Assembly (NCBI GenBank): GCA_027622195.1
Contig: JAQBZO010000004.1
Span: 1 to 64,000, forward strand
DNA length: 64,000 bases
From: Planctomycetota bacterium
GTDB lineage: Bacteria > Planctomycetota > Phycisphaerae > Phycisphaerales > SM1A02
Direction of reading: 5' to 3'
The position numbers were made by a program, and so were the translations under genes. A model generated the notes under the pieces. It saw only the letters and a list, made by a program, of their open reading frames with translations. It made no database searches and was not told the DNA's origin. This document shows positions 16,153-25,299 of the stretch, piece by piece; positions within the stretch are counted from its first letter, which is position 1; the number at the start of each line of letters is the position of its first letter.

Positions 16153-18336
16153 TCAACCAGTCCATCCACTCAGGATGATGCCGAGGTCAGCGCCGTCGAC
16201 GGCACCACTCCCGTCGAGATCGCCCTGCCCTGGCATTCCCCAACGAGCGAGGACGATAGCGAGATCCAATGCATTCACCAGAGTGTCTGCATTGACATCA
16301 CCGAGTCGAGGAGCTCCACCACGCGTGAGTGCGGAGGATGGCACGGTCGTCTCGGTCACATTGGGACCGCTCCACCGCATCAAGAGACCTGCGCCGCCGC
16401 CGCCCTCAAAGAATTCAACACGCAGCGCATGCTTTCCGCTCGCGAGTGGGACTGTGCCGGACACCTTGACCATGCCGTGCAATCCGTCATTGAGCACCAC
16501 TTGAACACCATCGAGATACAACGCTGATCCATCGTCGCTGTCGGTCGAGAGTGTCCACCATCCCGCCGACGGCACATTGATCCACCCTTCGAACACGGCG
16601 CCAACATTGTCGGCCCGCGTGCTGTTCGCGAAGTTTCCCCCCGTGGAGTTGTACGCCAACACCGAAACCCAAGTCGAAAGATAGGGAGTGAGAGGATCGA
16701 AATCCGGCAACACGCTCCAACCAACATTGTCGAAGTAGCGCGCTGTGAGTCCCGCCACATCGCCCACGGGTGCCGTTGGTGGCATTGGTTCAGTCACTCT
16801 CACCACAACCGTGCCCGTTGCCACTGCAAGACTGGTGTCTCGAATCTGGTAGGTGAAGGTGTCCAATCCGGCGAAGGAAGGGGCGGGCGTGTATCGAAGG
16901 AGAGGTCGACCCTGAGGACCAGCGCCTGGAAGGTGGACGATTTGTCCACCAGGAAGTGTCGAGGTTGACCACTGTGTCACCGTGATCTCCTGACAATTCA
17001 CGGGAAGATCATTCGCCAAGAAGTCAACATCAATGAACCCAACTCCTGAGAGCATCGCGACATAATCGTTCACGGCTGCAGGAGCCGCTTCGTTGCCCGG
17101 CATCGAACAGGAGATTGCTGCCAAATGGTTCTGCATCGATTGGATGCTTCCGGGAGCAAAGCGAAGTTGAATATTGCTCATGCCTCCATCGCAGATGTGA
17201 CAGTAACTCATGATCGTGCCAATGTTGAGCTCGGCCGCTGTGCAATCTTGAGGATTGCTGCCGCACCCATCGATCGGCGGCGTGTAGTCATGGGTATGCG
17301 GCGCACCACAGTTGTGACCCATCTCGTGCGCAACGACCATCACATCCCAGTTGCCCCAATCGTTGTCGACGAGTGGATACGGGAATGATCCTCCGACACA
17401 ACTTGCGGCGTACGCCCATGGAGAGCAAAGCGATCCAAGCCATGCGACGCCTCCGCCGATCGATCGACCGCAGAGAAAGTGCGCTTCATTTCGAGAGACC
17501 GAGAACATGCTCGATTCCCACAGGTTTCTGAACGCTCCAAGTTCCGCCCCGATATCAGCGCCGACCCACGGATCATCGGGAGTCGCCCAGAGGCGCAGGT
17601 AACAAATCCACGGGTGCAGTTGAACATCACGCTGATAGATCTCGTTCATCGCCGCATACAACTGCCCGACATAGCCCGCTGCCGCAGTCGTGCTGCCACC
17701 GAAACGCATGAGGAGTTCATGATCGGTATCGATCGCGACACGCATCTGCCGACACACACTCGCGCCCGCGATGCCGCCTTCTGGCGAAGGATCTCCCCCT
17801 TCATCCAACGCCTTGAACACTTGGCATGTCCAATCTGATGGAGGGATCGTCCCTTCAGGAAATGCTGCTGGCTCGTAGACGACTGTTTCAAACCCTGCGC
17901 CGAGCGGTCCACTCGAGATGATCCATCGTCGACCAAACGCTTCGACGAATCCAAATGTGCCCGCTTCGCTGCGCGAGAGAAAGAGGTGGCTTGCAGGATC
18001 TCCCTCAATCATCCCTGCGATTGCAGCGACCGCTGGAACGGGTTCTTGGTGAGACACGATTTCCCCATTCGCAGTACGCCCCGTGACTACTTCAATCATG
18101 GCGGTCGGTTCGAATCCAGCGATGGGTCCGCCCGCAGCGGACACAACCACATCGTGTGACAATCGAAGTTCTTCAATGCGCACGGGATGACCATTGAGCG
18201 CGTTGATCCACGCCGATTCCTCGACCACGAATGGCACGATCGCTGGATGATGGAGTGGACGCGGTGGTTGAGGACGATCCGTGTTCGCTGAAGCCAAGAT
18301 CGACAGGAGCGCAACGGCGAAGTGGGCGAAGAGCAT
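16153..18336 (-). CDS. Secreted reprolysin-like zinc metalloprotease with PA14 and dockerin-like domains
   Basis: About 727 residues from the ATG at 18336 (an ATG at 18357 is possible). A signal peptide is followed by a propeptide-like region, then the metzincin zinc motif HEMGHNCGAPH (about 337-347 in this numbering) with CDGGM downstream as the Met-turn. A linker (about 425-520) resembles a tandem beta-repeat, and a PA14-like domain (LTARYFDNVGW ... DSDDGSALYLDGV ... LRVEFFEGGG) covers about 530-670. The end has two EF-hand-like loops (DVNADTLVNALDLA and DLDGSGAVDGADLG). It is likely a surface-attached or exported protease for protein degradation. A TATAGT element is 9 nt before the chosen ATG. 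Confidence 0.85.
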   Translation of the reverse strand: MLFAHFAVALLSILASANTDRPQPPRPLHHPAIVPFVVEESAWINALNGHPVRIEELRLSHDVVVSAAGGPIAGFEPTAMIEVVTGRTANGEIVSHQEPVPAVAAIAGMIEGDPASHLFLSRSEAGTFGFVEAFGRRWIISSGPLGAGFETVVYEPAAFPEGTIPPSDWTCQVFKALDEGGDPSPEGGIAGASVCRQMRVAIDTDHELLMRFGGSTTAAAGYVGQLYAAMNEIYQRDVQLHPWICYLRLWATPDDPWVGADIGAELGAFRNLWESSMFSVSRNEAHFLCGRSIGGGVAWLGSLCSPWAYAASCVGGSFPYPLVDNDWGNWDVMVVAHEMGHNCGAPHTHDYTPPIDGCGSNPQDCTAAELNIGTIMSYCHICDGGMSNIQLRFAPGSIQSMQNHLAAISCSMPGNEAAPAAVNDYVAMLSGVGFIDVDFLANDLPVNCQEITVTQWSTSTLPGGQIVHLPGAGPQGRPLLRYTPAPSFAGLDTFTYQIRDTSLAVATGTVVVRVTEPMPPTAPVGDVAGLTARYFDNVGWSVLPDFDPLTPYLSTWVSVLAYNSTGGNFANSTRADNVGAVFEGWINVPSAGWWTLSTDSDDGSALYLDGVQVVLNDGLHGMVKVSGTVPLASGKHALRVEFFEGGGGAGLLMRWSGPNVTETTVPSSALTRGGAPRLGDVNADTLVNALDLAIVLARWGMPGQGDLDGSGAVDGADLGIILSGWTG

Positions 18337-18345
18337 CGTGGATTG

Positions 18346-18351
18346 ACTATA
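18346..18351 (-). promoter_or_regulatory. Candidate -10 (TATAGT) of the metalloprotease gene
   Basis: TATAGT-N9-ATG on the minus strand. It supports the start at 18336 over the ATG at 18357, which would lie upstream of this element. Confidence 0.4.
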
Positions 18352-18409
18352 GCTCACCCATCCAATGGGTCAAGCGAGCGCGGCGAGTTTCAATGAACTA
18401 TTCGGCGCC

Positions 18410-19492
18410 TTAGGCGGTCGCCAAAACCTTCATTTTGCCTTCCACCGTCGAGATGAGATGCGTCCAACTCTCGACGAACGAGGCTGCGCCCTCTCTCTGC
18501 AATTGCAGAGCAATCGTATCGAGATTCACTCCAGCCGAAGTCAGACGAGCGAGCATCTCACTGCCGCGATGGTCATTGGCACAGAGCACCTCGCGAATCA
18601 TTCCGCTTGAAGCGAAGGCGAGAAGCGTCGCCTCTGGAACGGTGTCGACGGTACAAGGCGCGGCAAGAGCTTCGACATACATCGTTGGAGAGAGCAAAGG
18701 ATCCTTCGTGCTCGTGCTGGCGAACAAGAGTCGCTGAGGAGTCGCCCCTTGATCAGCGAGTCGGCTCCATCGATCACCTGAATAGAGCGAAACATATTCC
18801 TCCCAGCACCGGCGGCCCGCAGCGATGCCAGCTTGATTGAGGAGGTCACCCTTGACCAGTGGCGTGACTGGTTTTTCCCAGCGAGAAATAAAGACGCTTG
18901 CGACTGAATGGACGAGCGGACACTTCCCGCTCGCGGCGCGACGCTCGAGTCCAGTCCACCATGCCTCCGCTGCGGCGCGGTACTGCGCGAAATCGAACAG
19001 CAGTGTGACATTGACTGGCACACCCTCGAACGCGAGCCGTTCAATGGCGGGAAGTCCTTCAGGAGTTCCAGGCACCTTGATGAAAAGATTCGCACGGTCT
19101 GCCTTGCGATGCAATTCGATCGCTTGCTTCACCGTGCTCTCTGAGTCGTACGCCAACTTGGGCGACACCTCAAGCGAGACCCAACCATCCAGCCCTCCCG
19201 TGCGGTGCGCAACAGAGGCGAAGAGATCGCAAGCGCGACGAAGATCGGCAATGGCGAGTTCAAAGAACGACGCCTCGGGCGAGAGCCCTTGTGCGGCGAG
19301 TTCTCGAATCTGTTCGTCGTACGCGCTGCCTTTCGAGACAGCGTTGTCGAAAATGGTCGGATTACTCGTCAATCCCACCACATTAAGATCGCGGATGTAT
19401 CGCGCCAGCGTTCCATCATTGAGCATCGTGCGGGTGATGTTGTCAAGCCAGATGGACTGGCCAGAGAGAGCGAGTTGCGCAGTGTTGGTCAT
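18410..19492 (-). CDS. tal: Transaldolase
   Basis: About 360 residues from the ATG at 19492. It has the GLTSNPTIFDNAV motif (40-52), SLEVSP (106-111) and the Schiff-base Lys139 in NLFIKVPGTPEG. The length fits the longer bacterial transaldolases seen as TalB-like fusions or stand-alone forms. It exchanges dihydroxyacetone units between sugar phosphates in the non-oxidative pentose phosphate pathway. It is divergent from pgi, another sugar-phosphate enzyme, with about 54 bp between starts. A TAGACT element lies 19 nt before ATG. Confidence 0.93.
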   Translation of the reverse strand: MTNTAQLALSGQSIWLDNITRTMLNDGTLARYIRDLNVVGLTSNPTIFDNAVSKGSAYDEQIRELAAQGLSPEASFFELAIADLRRACDLFASVAHRTGGLDGWVSLEVSPKLAYDSESTVKQAIELHRKADRANLFIKVPGTPEGLPAIERLAFEGVPVNVTLLFDFAQYRAAAEAWWTGLERRAASGKCPLVHSVASVFISRWEKPVTPLVKGDLLNQAGIAAGRRCWEEYVSLYSGDRWSRLADQGATPQRLLFASTSTKDPLLSPTMYVEALAAPCTVDTVPEATLLAFASSGMIREVLCANDHRGSEMLARLTSAGVNLDTIALQLQREGAASFVESWTHLISTVEGKMKVLATA

Positions 19493-19511
19493 AGTGGTGG
19501 TCTCAGGGAAG

Positions 19512-19517
19512 AGTCTA
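19512..19517 (-). promoter_or_regulatory. Candidate -10 (TAGACT) of tal
   Basis: Minus-strand TAGACT 19 nt before the tal ATG; it would give a leader of roughly 12 nt. Confidence 0.3.
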
Positions 19518-19546
19518 TCGAACTCTGATACCGTTTCAGTTGCCTC

Positions 19547-21187
19547 ATGGACACCGCATTTATCGCACAATCTGGAAAGCTAGGAAGCCTGCAGGAATAC
19601 GGTGCGCTCATGTCGCACGCCGAGGTGGTGCGCCCGACCCATCTTCGAACGCTCTTCGCCACCGATCCAACGAGAGCATCGTGGCTCTGCTTTGAGGGAG
19701 CGGGCATGCGCGTCGACCACTCGCGTCAGCGCATCGACCGCGGGGGACTCCGCCTGCTCTTTGCTCTCGCCCGCGCACGAGGCGTCGAGGCGCGGCGCGA
19801 TGCGATGTGGAGAGGCGAACGCATCAACATCACCGAAGACCGGAGTGTCCTTCATGTCGCTCTTCGCGCAGCGAGGGGCACAAAGATCCTCGTTGATGGA
19901 CGCGATGTCGTCGCCGATGTGCACGAAGTCCTCGATCGAATGGCGGCATTCTCGCGTCGTGTGCGCGATGGTTCGTGGGTGGGATGGACAGGCAAGCGCA
20001 TTCGCGCTGTCGTGAATATCGGCATCGGAGGAAGCGACCTCGGACCAGCGATGGCGGCACTTGCCCTTCGCCCATGGAGTGATCGATCGATCGCGATGCG
20101 ATTTGTTTCGAATGTGGATGGAGACGACTTCGCCGAACAAACCGCCGACCTTGACCCTGAGTCCACACTCTTCATCGTCGCGAGTAAGACATTCACCACA
20201 CTCGAAACGATGACCAATGCCACAACGGCTCGTGAGTGGAGCCTCGGCACACTCAAGGATCCACGCAGCGTCGCGAAACATTTCGTTGCCGTGAGCACGA
20301 ATGGATCTGAAGTGTCGAAGTTCGGCATCGACACCGCGAATATGTTTGGATTCTGGGATTGGGTCGGCGGTCGATACAGCATGGACTCGTCCATCGGACT
20401 CTCGACCATGATTGCGATTGGCCCAGAACAATTCGATGAAATGCTCGCTGGGTTTCGCGAGATGGATGACCACTTCCGAACCGCTCCGCTCGAGCAGAAC
20501 CTTCCCGTCATTCAAGGTTTGCTCGGCATCTGGAACCGAAACTTTCTCGGATTCCCAACACTCGCGGTGGTCCCCTACTCTCACCTCTTCTCTCGCTTTC
20601 CTGCCTACTTACAACAACTCGAGATGGAATCGAACGGCAAGTTCGTCTGCCTCGATGGTTCTCGGGTGACGTGGGAGACTTGCCCCGTCGTCTGGGGAGA
20701 GACGGGGACGAACTCGCAGCACGCCTACTTTCAGATGTTGCACCAAGGCAGCAGCATCGTGCCGATGGACTTGATCGGATTCCGCACTCCCGCGCATTCG
20801 GTCGAAGGACATCAGCCGCTGCTCATGGCGAACATTCTCGCTCAAGCGCAGGCGCTTTCGTTTGGTCGAACCTCTGACGAAGTGCGCAAGGATGGATGCG
20901 AAGAACGACTCGTCGCCGCACGCACGTTTGAGGGGAATCGTCCCATCAGCGTCTTCATGCAGAGTGCACCTGGACCCAGAGCACTCGGTCGCATGGTGGC
21001 GATGTACGAGCACAAAGTCTTCACGCAAGGCGTGATCTGGGGAATCGATTCATTCGACCAATGGGGTGTCGAACTCGGGAAGAAACTCGCCGTTCACATC
21101 GCACCAGACCTCGAACCTGGGTCGAAGTCCACTCCAGCGCATGATCCAGCGACCAACGCGTGGATCCATTGGCTGCGCGAGAGTTGA
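19547..21187 (+). CDS. pgi: Glucose-6-phosphate isomerase
   Basis: 546 residues, the length of the long bacterial/eukaryotic-type PGI. Motifs include VVNIGIGGSDLGP, the SKTFTT phosphate loop, GGRYSMDSSIGL, WGETGTNSQHAYFQMLHQG and the C-terminal signature GIDSFDQWGVELGKKLA. It interconverts glucose-6-phosphate and fructose-6-phosphate. Start is ATG 19547; Met22 (19610) is a less likely alternative. It is divergent from tal and convergent with the cysteine desulfurase (21-bp gap). Confidence 0.96.
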   Translation: MDTAFIAQSGKLGSLQEYGALMSHAEVVRPTHLRTLFATDPTRASWLCFEGAGMRVDHSRQRIDRGGLRLLFALARARGVEARRDAMWRGERINITEDRSVLHVALRAARGTKILVDGRDVVADVHEVLDRMAAFSRRVRDGSWVGWTGKRIRAVVNIGIGGSDLGPAMAALALRPWSDRSIAMRFVSNVDGDDFAEQTADLDPESTLFIVASKTFTTLETMTNATTAREWSLGTLKDPRSVAKHFVAVSTNGSEVSKFGIDTANMFGFWDWVGGRYSMDSSIGLSTMIAIGPEQFDEMLAGFREMDDHFRTAPLEQNLPVIQGLLGIWNRNFLGFPTLAVVPYSHLFSRFPAYLQQLEMESNGKFVCLDGSRVTWETCPVVWGETGTNSQHAYFQMLHQGSSIVPMDLIGFRTPAHSVEGHQPLLMANILAQAQALSFGRTSDEVRKDGCEERLVAARTFEGNRPISVFMQSAPGPRALGRMVAMYEHKVFTQGVIWGIDSFDQWGVELGKKLAVHIAPDLEPGSKSTPAHDPATNAWIHWLRES

Positions 21188-21208
21188 ATGATCGCTGATG
21201 CTCTCCCG

Positions 21209-22405
21209 TTAGTGAACCGAACGACCCCTGACGCTTGATGCGGATCGAGAAAGCACGCGCACAGCATCGATGACTTGCTCTGCGGCGATGCGGAGTTCGT
21301 CGGCGGTCGTCTCGCGTGACACACTCAATCGAATCGATCCGTGCGCGATCACATCATCGATGCCCATCGCACGAAGGACTGGTGATGGTTCGAGTGATCC
21401 ACTCGCGCACGCTGCTCCCGCTCCCACCGCGATGCGACGCTCTGAGAGCAGCAACACAAGTGCCTCAGCTTCAAGGCGAGGGAATCCAATGTTCGTCGTG
21501 CTCCACACACGATGATGCATGTCGCCGTTCACCACGGCTCCAAACTCAGCACATCCCTCGACAATGCTCTGTTCGAATCCATCGCGCATCAAACCCATTC
21601 TCGTTTGCTGCGCACCGTCGTCGAGCGTCAACCACGACTGCGCAAGTGATGCCGCAACACCCATCCCCGTAATCGCGGGGACATTCTCGGTGCCAGCGCG
21701 TCGGCCGCGCTCTTGTGATCCATCCATCCATGGAACCCACTCCGCTCCCGCGCGCGCGATGAGCACCCCCACTCCCTTAGGTCCATGAAACTTGTGCGCA
21801 CTACAAGAGAGAAAGTCAATGCCGAGCGCTGGGACATCCACCAGCACACGGCCAACCGCTTGCGTGGCATCGGTGTGACAGACCACTCCAGCGCGACGAC
21901 ACATCGACGCGATTCGCTCGATGTCTTGCAACACACCAGTTTCATTGTTCGCGAACTGGACTGACACGAGCGCGATGCGATCACCGTCGCGCGCGAGGAT
22001 TTCAGACAGTGCCTCGACATCGATCAGTCCTGCATGATTCACGGCGAGGCGAATCACCGTGGCTCCAAGGGACTGCGCTGTTGCGCACGCGGCGAGAACG
22101 GAACTGTGCTCGACGGATGTGGTCACGATGATCGGTCGCCCCAATGCTGCTCCAACACGCCATGATCCGAGAATGGCGAGCATCACGCTTTCCGTGCCGC
22201 CCGAAGTAAAGATCACGGATCGTTCAGTCGTCCGCAAGAGTTGCGCAACCTGCGCGCGCGCGCGTTCGACGACATGACGTGCAGCGAGACCTGGTCGATG
22301 CGTACTCGATGGATTCGCCCACGATGACGCGAGGCAGTCGCGCATGGCCTCGAGAACGGCAGGATCAGGACGCGTGGTCGCGTTGTTGTCGAGATAGATC
22401 TCCAC
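21209..22405 (-). CDS. Cysteine desulfurase (NifS/IscS family)
   Basis: 398 residues, fold-type I PLP enzyme. It starts MEIYLDNNATTRPDP, has HTDATQAVGR and the PLP lysine in SAHKFHGPKGVGVL (Lys205), and a catalytic Cys333 in GAGAACASGS. The sequence is of the IscS/NifS class. It supplies sulfur for Fe-S clusters or tRNA thiolation. The 5' end overlaps the upstream MFS gene by 41 bp, so the two are co-transcribed and probably coupled. No iscU/sufE or tRNA thiolation partner is in the window. Confidence 0.93.
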   Translation of the reverse strand: MEIYLDNNATTRPDPAVLEAMRDCLASSWANPSSTHRPGLAARHVVERARAQVAQLLRTTERSVIFTSGGTESVMLAILGSWRVGAALGRPIIVTTSVEHSSVLAACATAQSLGATVIRLAVNHAGLIDVEALSEILARDGDRIALVSVQFANNETGVLQDIERIASMCRRAGVVCHTDATQAVGRVLVDVPALGIDFLSCSAHKFHGPKGVGVLIARAGAEWVPWMDGSQERGRRAGTENVPAITGMGVAASLAQSWLTLDDGAQQTRMGLMRDGFEQSIVEGCAEFGAVVNGDMHHRVWSTTNIGFPRLEAEALVLLLSERRIAVGAGAACASGSLEPSPVLRAMGIDDVIAHGSIRLSVSRETTADELRIAAEQVIDAVRVLSRSASSVRGRSVH

Positions 22406-23660
22406 TCGCGGAGACTACGCCCAGAACCGTGCGCGCCAAGAGCTGTGCGGCGAAGACTCCGGGAACGGCGATCGCCGCGCAGACGAGAAAGACTTGATGG
22501 GCATCGAGACCGAAGAGCCTCGGGTTGCGAAGGAGGATGTAGAGACCACTCGCCGCCGCCATCAAGAGAAAACTCAGCGTATTGACCGCGCCAATGACGC
22601 GCCCTCGTTCGTCGTCCTTCGTCAAGACGAGAAGCATCGTCTGCAGTGAGACCACGACGACGCCGCTGGCGAGTCCGCCCACTCCGATCCATATGCACAG
22701 TCTGAAAAACGCGACGGGCAACAGTCCAATCGCGCCGAATGAGAGCGCCATGCCGACACATCCGATCGGTACGGCGAGTGGATGCACCTTCACACGAGAC
22801 AAACGCGCGCAGATCAGTCCACCAGCACCAATCGAGAGGGAGAGGATGAGCAACAGCACAGTGATTTGCATTGGCGAAAGCCCGCCCGACGATGGTGCTT
22901 GGAAGTCTGGCAACGCCAAGAGTGCCAGCATCCCCAACGCGTAAAAAATTGCGTCCATCAGGGCGACAGGGAAGACTGGATTTCGATAGAGACCGATCAA
23001 TCCAACCACCGCGCATTTGGGGATGTTCATCGAGACTTTAAGTGTCGGCGCACGCGGTTCCAACTTCGGAATCAACGCGCAACTCACCAAACCGATGATC
23101 GCGAGTATCAAGATGAATCCGCCTGGAGCGAAGAGTGCGCCCTGGGCGTACCACGCATACAACGGTCCCGCGACGGCGGTGCCCGCAATGATCGCCACAT
23201 TCGTCAACATGTTGAGCACCCCATTCGCCGCGGTGAGCGATGCGGGCGGAACCAGTTCGGGAATCATGCCGTACTTTGCGGGACTGTACAGGGCAGCCTG
23301 AACTGCAAGAAAAAACATGCAGACGAGTCCAGCGACAGGACTCTGCAGTGCAAAAGCCGCGACGACGGCAACGGCCGTCACCACCTCCCACGAACGGACA
23401 ATCCAAGTGATGTGGGTCTTGGACCACCGATCCGCAAACTGCCCGAACCACGGCGAAAAGATCACGAATGGCAAGGTGAACGCGAGACCGATGTACGCCT
23501 GTCCCCCTGGTCCCAGTGCGCCCGACCACACTCCTCCAGACGCGAGGGCGAAGAGCAGTATCTGTTTCAGCAGATTGTCATTCGCAGCTCCGATGAATTG
23601 AATGATGTTGAGTCCGACAAAACCGCGACTGCAAAGCGGATTGTCTAAGGAACACGCCAT
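22365..23660 (-). CDS. MFS transporter, LplT-like
   Basis: 431 residues with about 12 hydrophobic segments. The N-terminus FIGAANDNLLKQILLFAL and the segment FLAVQAALYSPAKYGMIPELV are characteristic of the lysophospholipid transporter LplT and of the carrier half of Aas-type fusions, in which LplT flips lysophospholipids for re-acylation. No acyltransferase or acyl-ACP synthetase is adjacent; instead the 3' end overlaps the cysteine desulfurase. A TAGTCT -10-like element is 6 nt before ATG. The substrate is inferred from family resemblance. Confidence 0.8.
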   Translation of the reverse strand: MACSLDNPLCSRGFVGLNIIQFIGAANDNLLKQILLFALASGGVWSGALGPGGQAYIGLAFTLPFVIFSPWFGQFADRWSKTHITWIVRSWEVVTAVAVVAAFALQSPVAGLVCMFFLAVQAALYSPAKYGMIPELVPPASLTAANGVLNMLTNVAIIAGTAVAGPLYAWYAQGALFAPGGFILILAIIGLVSCALIPKLEPRAPTLKVSMNIPKCAVVGLIGLYRNPVFPVALMDAIFYALGMLALLALPDFQAPSSGGLSPMQITVLLLILSLSIGAGGLICARLSRVKVHPLAVPIGCVGMALSFGAIGLLPVAFFRLCIWIGVGGLASGVVVVSLQTMLLVLTKDDERGRVIGAVNTLSFLLMAAASGLYILLRNPRLFGLDAHQVFLVCAAIAVPGVFAAQLLARTVLGVVSASGDLSRQQRDHAS

Positions 23661-23666
23661 GTAGAA

Positions 23667-23672
23667 AGACTA
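23667..23672 (-). promoter_or_regulatory. Candidate leaderless -10 (TAGTCT) of the MFS gene
   Basis: TAGTCT-N6-ATG on the minus strand places the expected transcription start at the A of the start codon. Confidence 0.4.
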
Positions 23673-23703
23673 TGCGCGAGGTCGAGCAAGGGGTTCCTAC
23701 AAC

Positions 23704-23730
23704 AAAACACCCCGACCGAGGTCGAGGTGT
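23704..23730 (-). terminator. Intrinsic terminator after tRNA-Leu
   Basis: Minus strand: ACACCTCGAC/GTCGGGGTGT stem with a tight loop, followed by TTTTG. It lies 9 nt after the tRNA 3' end. Confidence 0.75.
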
Positions 23731-23738
23731 CTTGAAAG

Positions 23739-23822
23739 TGCGGATAAGAGGAATTGAACCTCCACGGGTTTTACCCCACAAGAACCTGAATCTTGCGCGT
23801 CTGCCAATTTCGCCACATCCGC
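23739..23822 (-). tRNA. tRNA-Leu (CAG anticodon)
   Basis: Minus strand: acceptor GCGGATG pairs with TATCCGC, D arm around TTGGCAGACGC, anticodon stem CAAGA/TCTTG enclosing TTCAGGT, a long variable arm (GTGGGGTAAAACCCGT) as expected for Leu, and T loop TTCAATT. Discriminator A, no encoded CCA. Confidence 0.96.
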
Positions 23823-23870
23823 GTGAACGAGAAAGTATAGCGCGCAAGGACACCGACTTGATCGAACGCA

Positions 23871-25067
23871 TCACTCATTCGTTGAGCGAGTGGGCGCAGC
23901 GTTCGGATTCGCCATTCGCTTCGCAAGAACCTTCTGACGAAGTTCGGCACTGAGCGCAGGGTTGTCGCGGAGCATCTGCTTCGCCGCCTCGCGTCCCTGT
24001 CCCAACTTCATCTGCCCGTAGGCGAACCATGAGCCAGACTTCTCGATGATGTTGTCGGCAACGGCGAGATCAACGATGTCACCAGACACGCTGATGCCCT
24101 CGGTGAAAATGATGTCGAACTCAGCTTCGCGGAATGGCGGAGCCACCTTGTTCTTGACCACCTTCGCGCGAACGCGATTGCCCACATTGACTTCTCCATC
24201 CTTGATCGCGCCGATGCGGCGGATGTCAATGCGCACAGTCGAATAGAACTTGAGCGCGCGTCCACCAGTGGTGGTCTCTGGACTACCAAACATGACGCCG
24301 ATCTTCTCGCGCAACTGATTGATGAAGATCACCGTGGTCTCGCTCTTCGACACGGCACCGGTGAGTTTTCGAAGTGCCTGGCTCATGAGGCGAGCCTGAA
24401 GACCGACATGAGAATCGCCCATCTCGCCCTCGATTTCCGCCTTGGGGATGAGCGCGGCGACTGAGTCGATCACGATGATGTCGACGGCATTCGAGCGCAC
24501 GAGCATTTCACAAATCTCAAGTTCTTGTTCGCCGGTGTCTGGCTGAGAGACGAGCAGGTCATCGACCTTCACCCCCAGTCGCTTCGCCCACGATGGATCA
24601 AGCGCGTGCTCCGCGTCAATGAATGCGGCTGTTCCACCGAGTCTCTGCGCGTTCGCGACGACGGTGAGCGCGAGTGTGGTCTTACCGCTTGCTTCTGGTC
24701 CAAAGATTTCGATGATGCGTCCGCGCGGGAGTCCGCGTCCACCTAGCGCGAGGTCAAGGCTGAGTGCTCCAGTCGAGATGCTCGGAATTTTCGGGATGTT
24801 CTCGCCATCGAGTCGCATAATGGCTCCCTTGCCATAGTTCTTCTCGATTTGTCCGAGCGCCGCTTCGAGTGCCTTCATGCGCCCCTTCTCGTCCAGTCCA
24901 CCGCTGAGCTTTGGATCTCCCGCAGCCTGCGTGATCGCTGCATGCGTCATTGTGTTGGTTGCGTTCGTCGTGGCGAAATCACTCTTTGGTTCGACGGAAT
25001 TCTTTCCCACAGGAGTCTTCATTGTGGAAGTTGTAGCGGCGGTTGGTGCGTCCTTGCTGATGGCCAT
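23871..25067 (-). CDS. recA: Recombinase RecA
   Basis: 398 residues. The core begins near residue 60 ([26 protein letters not shown]). Walker A is [12 protein letters not shown], with the MAW-like [26 protein letters not shown] segment and the typical [20 protein letters not shown]-terminal domain. The first about 55 residues are a low-complexity Thr/Ala-rich extension not found in E. coli RecA. RecA forms filaments on ssDNA for strand exchange and LexA self-cleavage. Start ATG follows an AAAGGA Shine-Dalgarno. A LexA operator sits 85-100 bp upstream. Confidence 0.97.
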   Translation of the reverse strand: MAISKDAPTAATTSTMKTPVGKNSVEPKSDFATTNATNTMTHAAITQAAGDPKLSGGLDEKGRMKALEAALGQIEKNYGKGAIMRLDGENIPKIPSISTGALSLDLALGGRGLPRGRIIEIFGPEASGKTTLALTVVANAQRLGGTAAFIDAEHALDPSWAKRLGVKVDDLLVSQPDTGEQELEICEMLVRSNAVDIIVIDSVAALIPKAEIEGEMGDSHVGLQARLMSQALRKLTGAVSKSETTVIFINQLREKIGVMFGSPETTTGGRALKFYSTVRIDIRRIGAIKDGEVNVGNRVRAKVVKNKVAPPFREAEFDIIFTEGISVSGDIVDLAVADNIIEKSGSWFAYGQMKLGQGREAAKQMLRDNPALSAELRQKVLAKRMANPNAAPTRSTNE

Positions 25068-25081
25068 ACTCGGCGTCCTTT

Positions 25082-25097
25082 CAAGCCCTTCGGGGCT
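25082..25097 (-). other. Hairpin in the recA leader
   Basis: AAGCCC-CGAA-GGGCTT, a 6-bp stem with a CGAA tetraloop (minus strand), ends just before the recA Shine-Dalgarno. It could affect initiation or mRNA stability. Confidence 0.4.
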
Positions 25098-25144
25098 TTG
25101 GTCTCTGTTTCGAGAATCGTCTCGAATTCTGTTCGGTCTTTGTC

Positions 25145-25172
25145 AGGTTACCGAACAGATGTTCGGTGTCAA
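25145..25172 (-). promoter_or_regulatory. recA promoter with LexA/SOS operator in the spacer
   Basis: Minus strand: TTGACA (25172-25167), a 16-nt spacer and TAACCT (25150-25145). The spacer is exactly the palindrome CCGAACATCTGTTCGG (25166-25151), which contains GAAC-N4-GTTC, the Gram-positive-type SOS box (CGAAC-N4-GTTCG). Placement between -35 and -10 would block RNA polymerase directly. Confidence 0.8.
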
Positions 25173-25299
25173 CCCCACTGTAACTGCAATAAATGAGAAA
25201 AATGGATCCGAAGCCTTTTGGCTTGGTCCAATAACACGCGCCTGCGTGCCAGAAGACGAGGCAGAATCCCCCGTTTCTAAATCTCAACTCGTTCTGCCG

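Noticed and set aside
19580-20584. Minus-strand open frame (334 codons) opposite pgi
   Set aside because: No domain, and it is antisense to conserved pgi motifs.
22782-23648. Plus-strand open frame opposite the MFS gene
   Set aside because: The translation is hydrophilic and repetitive with no motif; the minus strand encodes 12 membrane helices.
25124-25136. Second SOS box (CGAATTCTGTTCG) near recA
   Set aside because: It has GAAT-N3-GTTC instead of GAAC-N4-GTTC, so spacing and one half-site are wrong.
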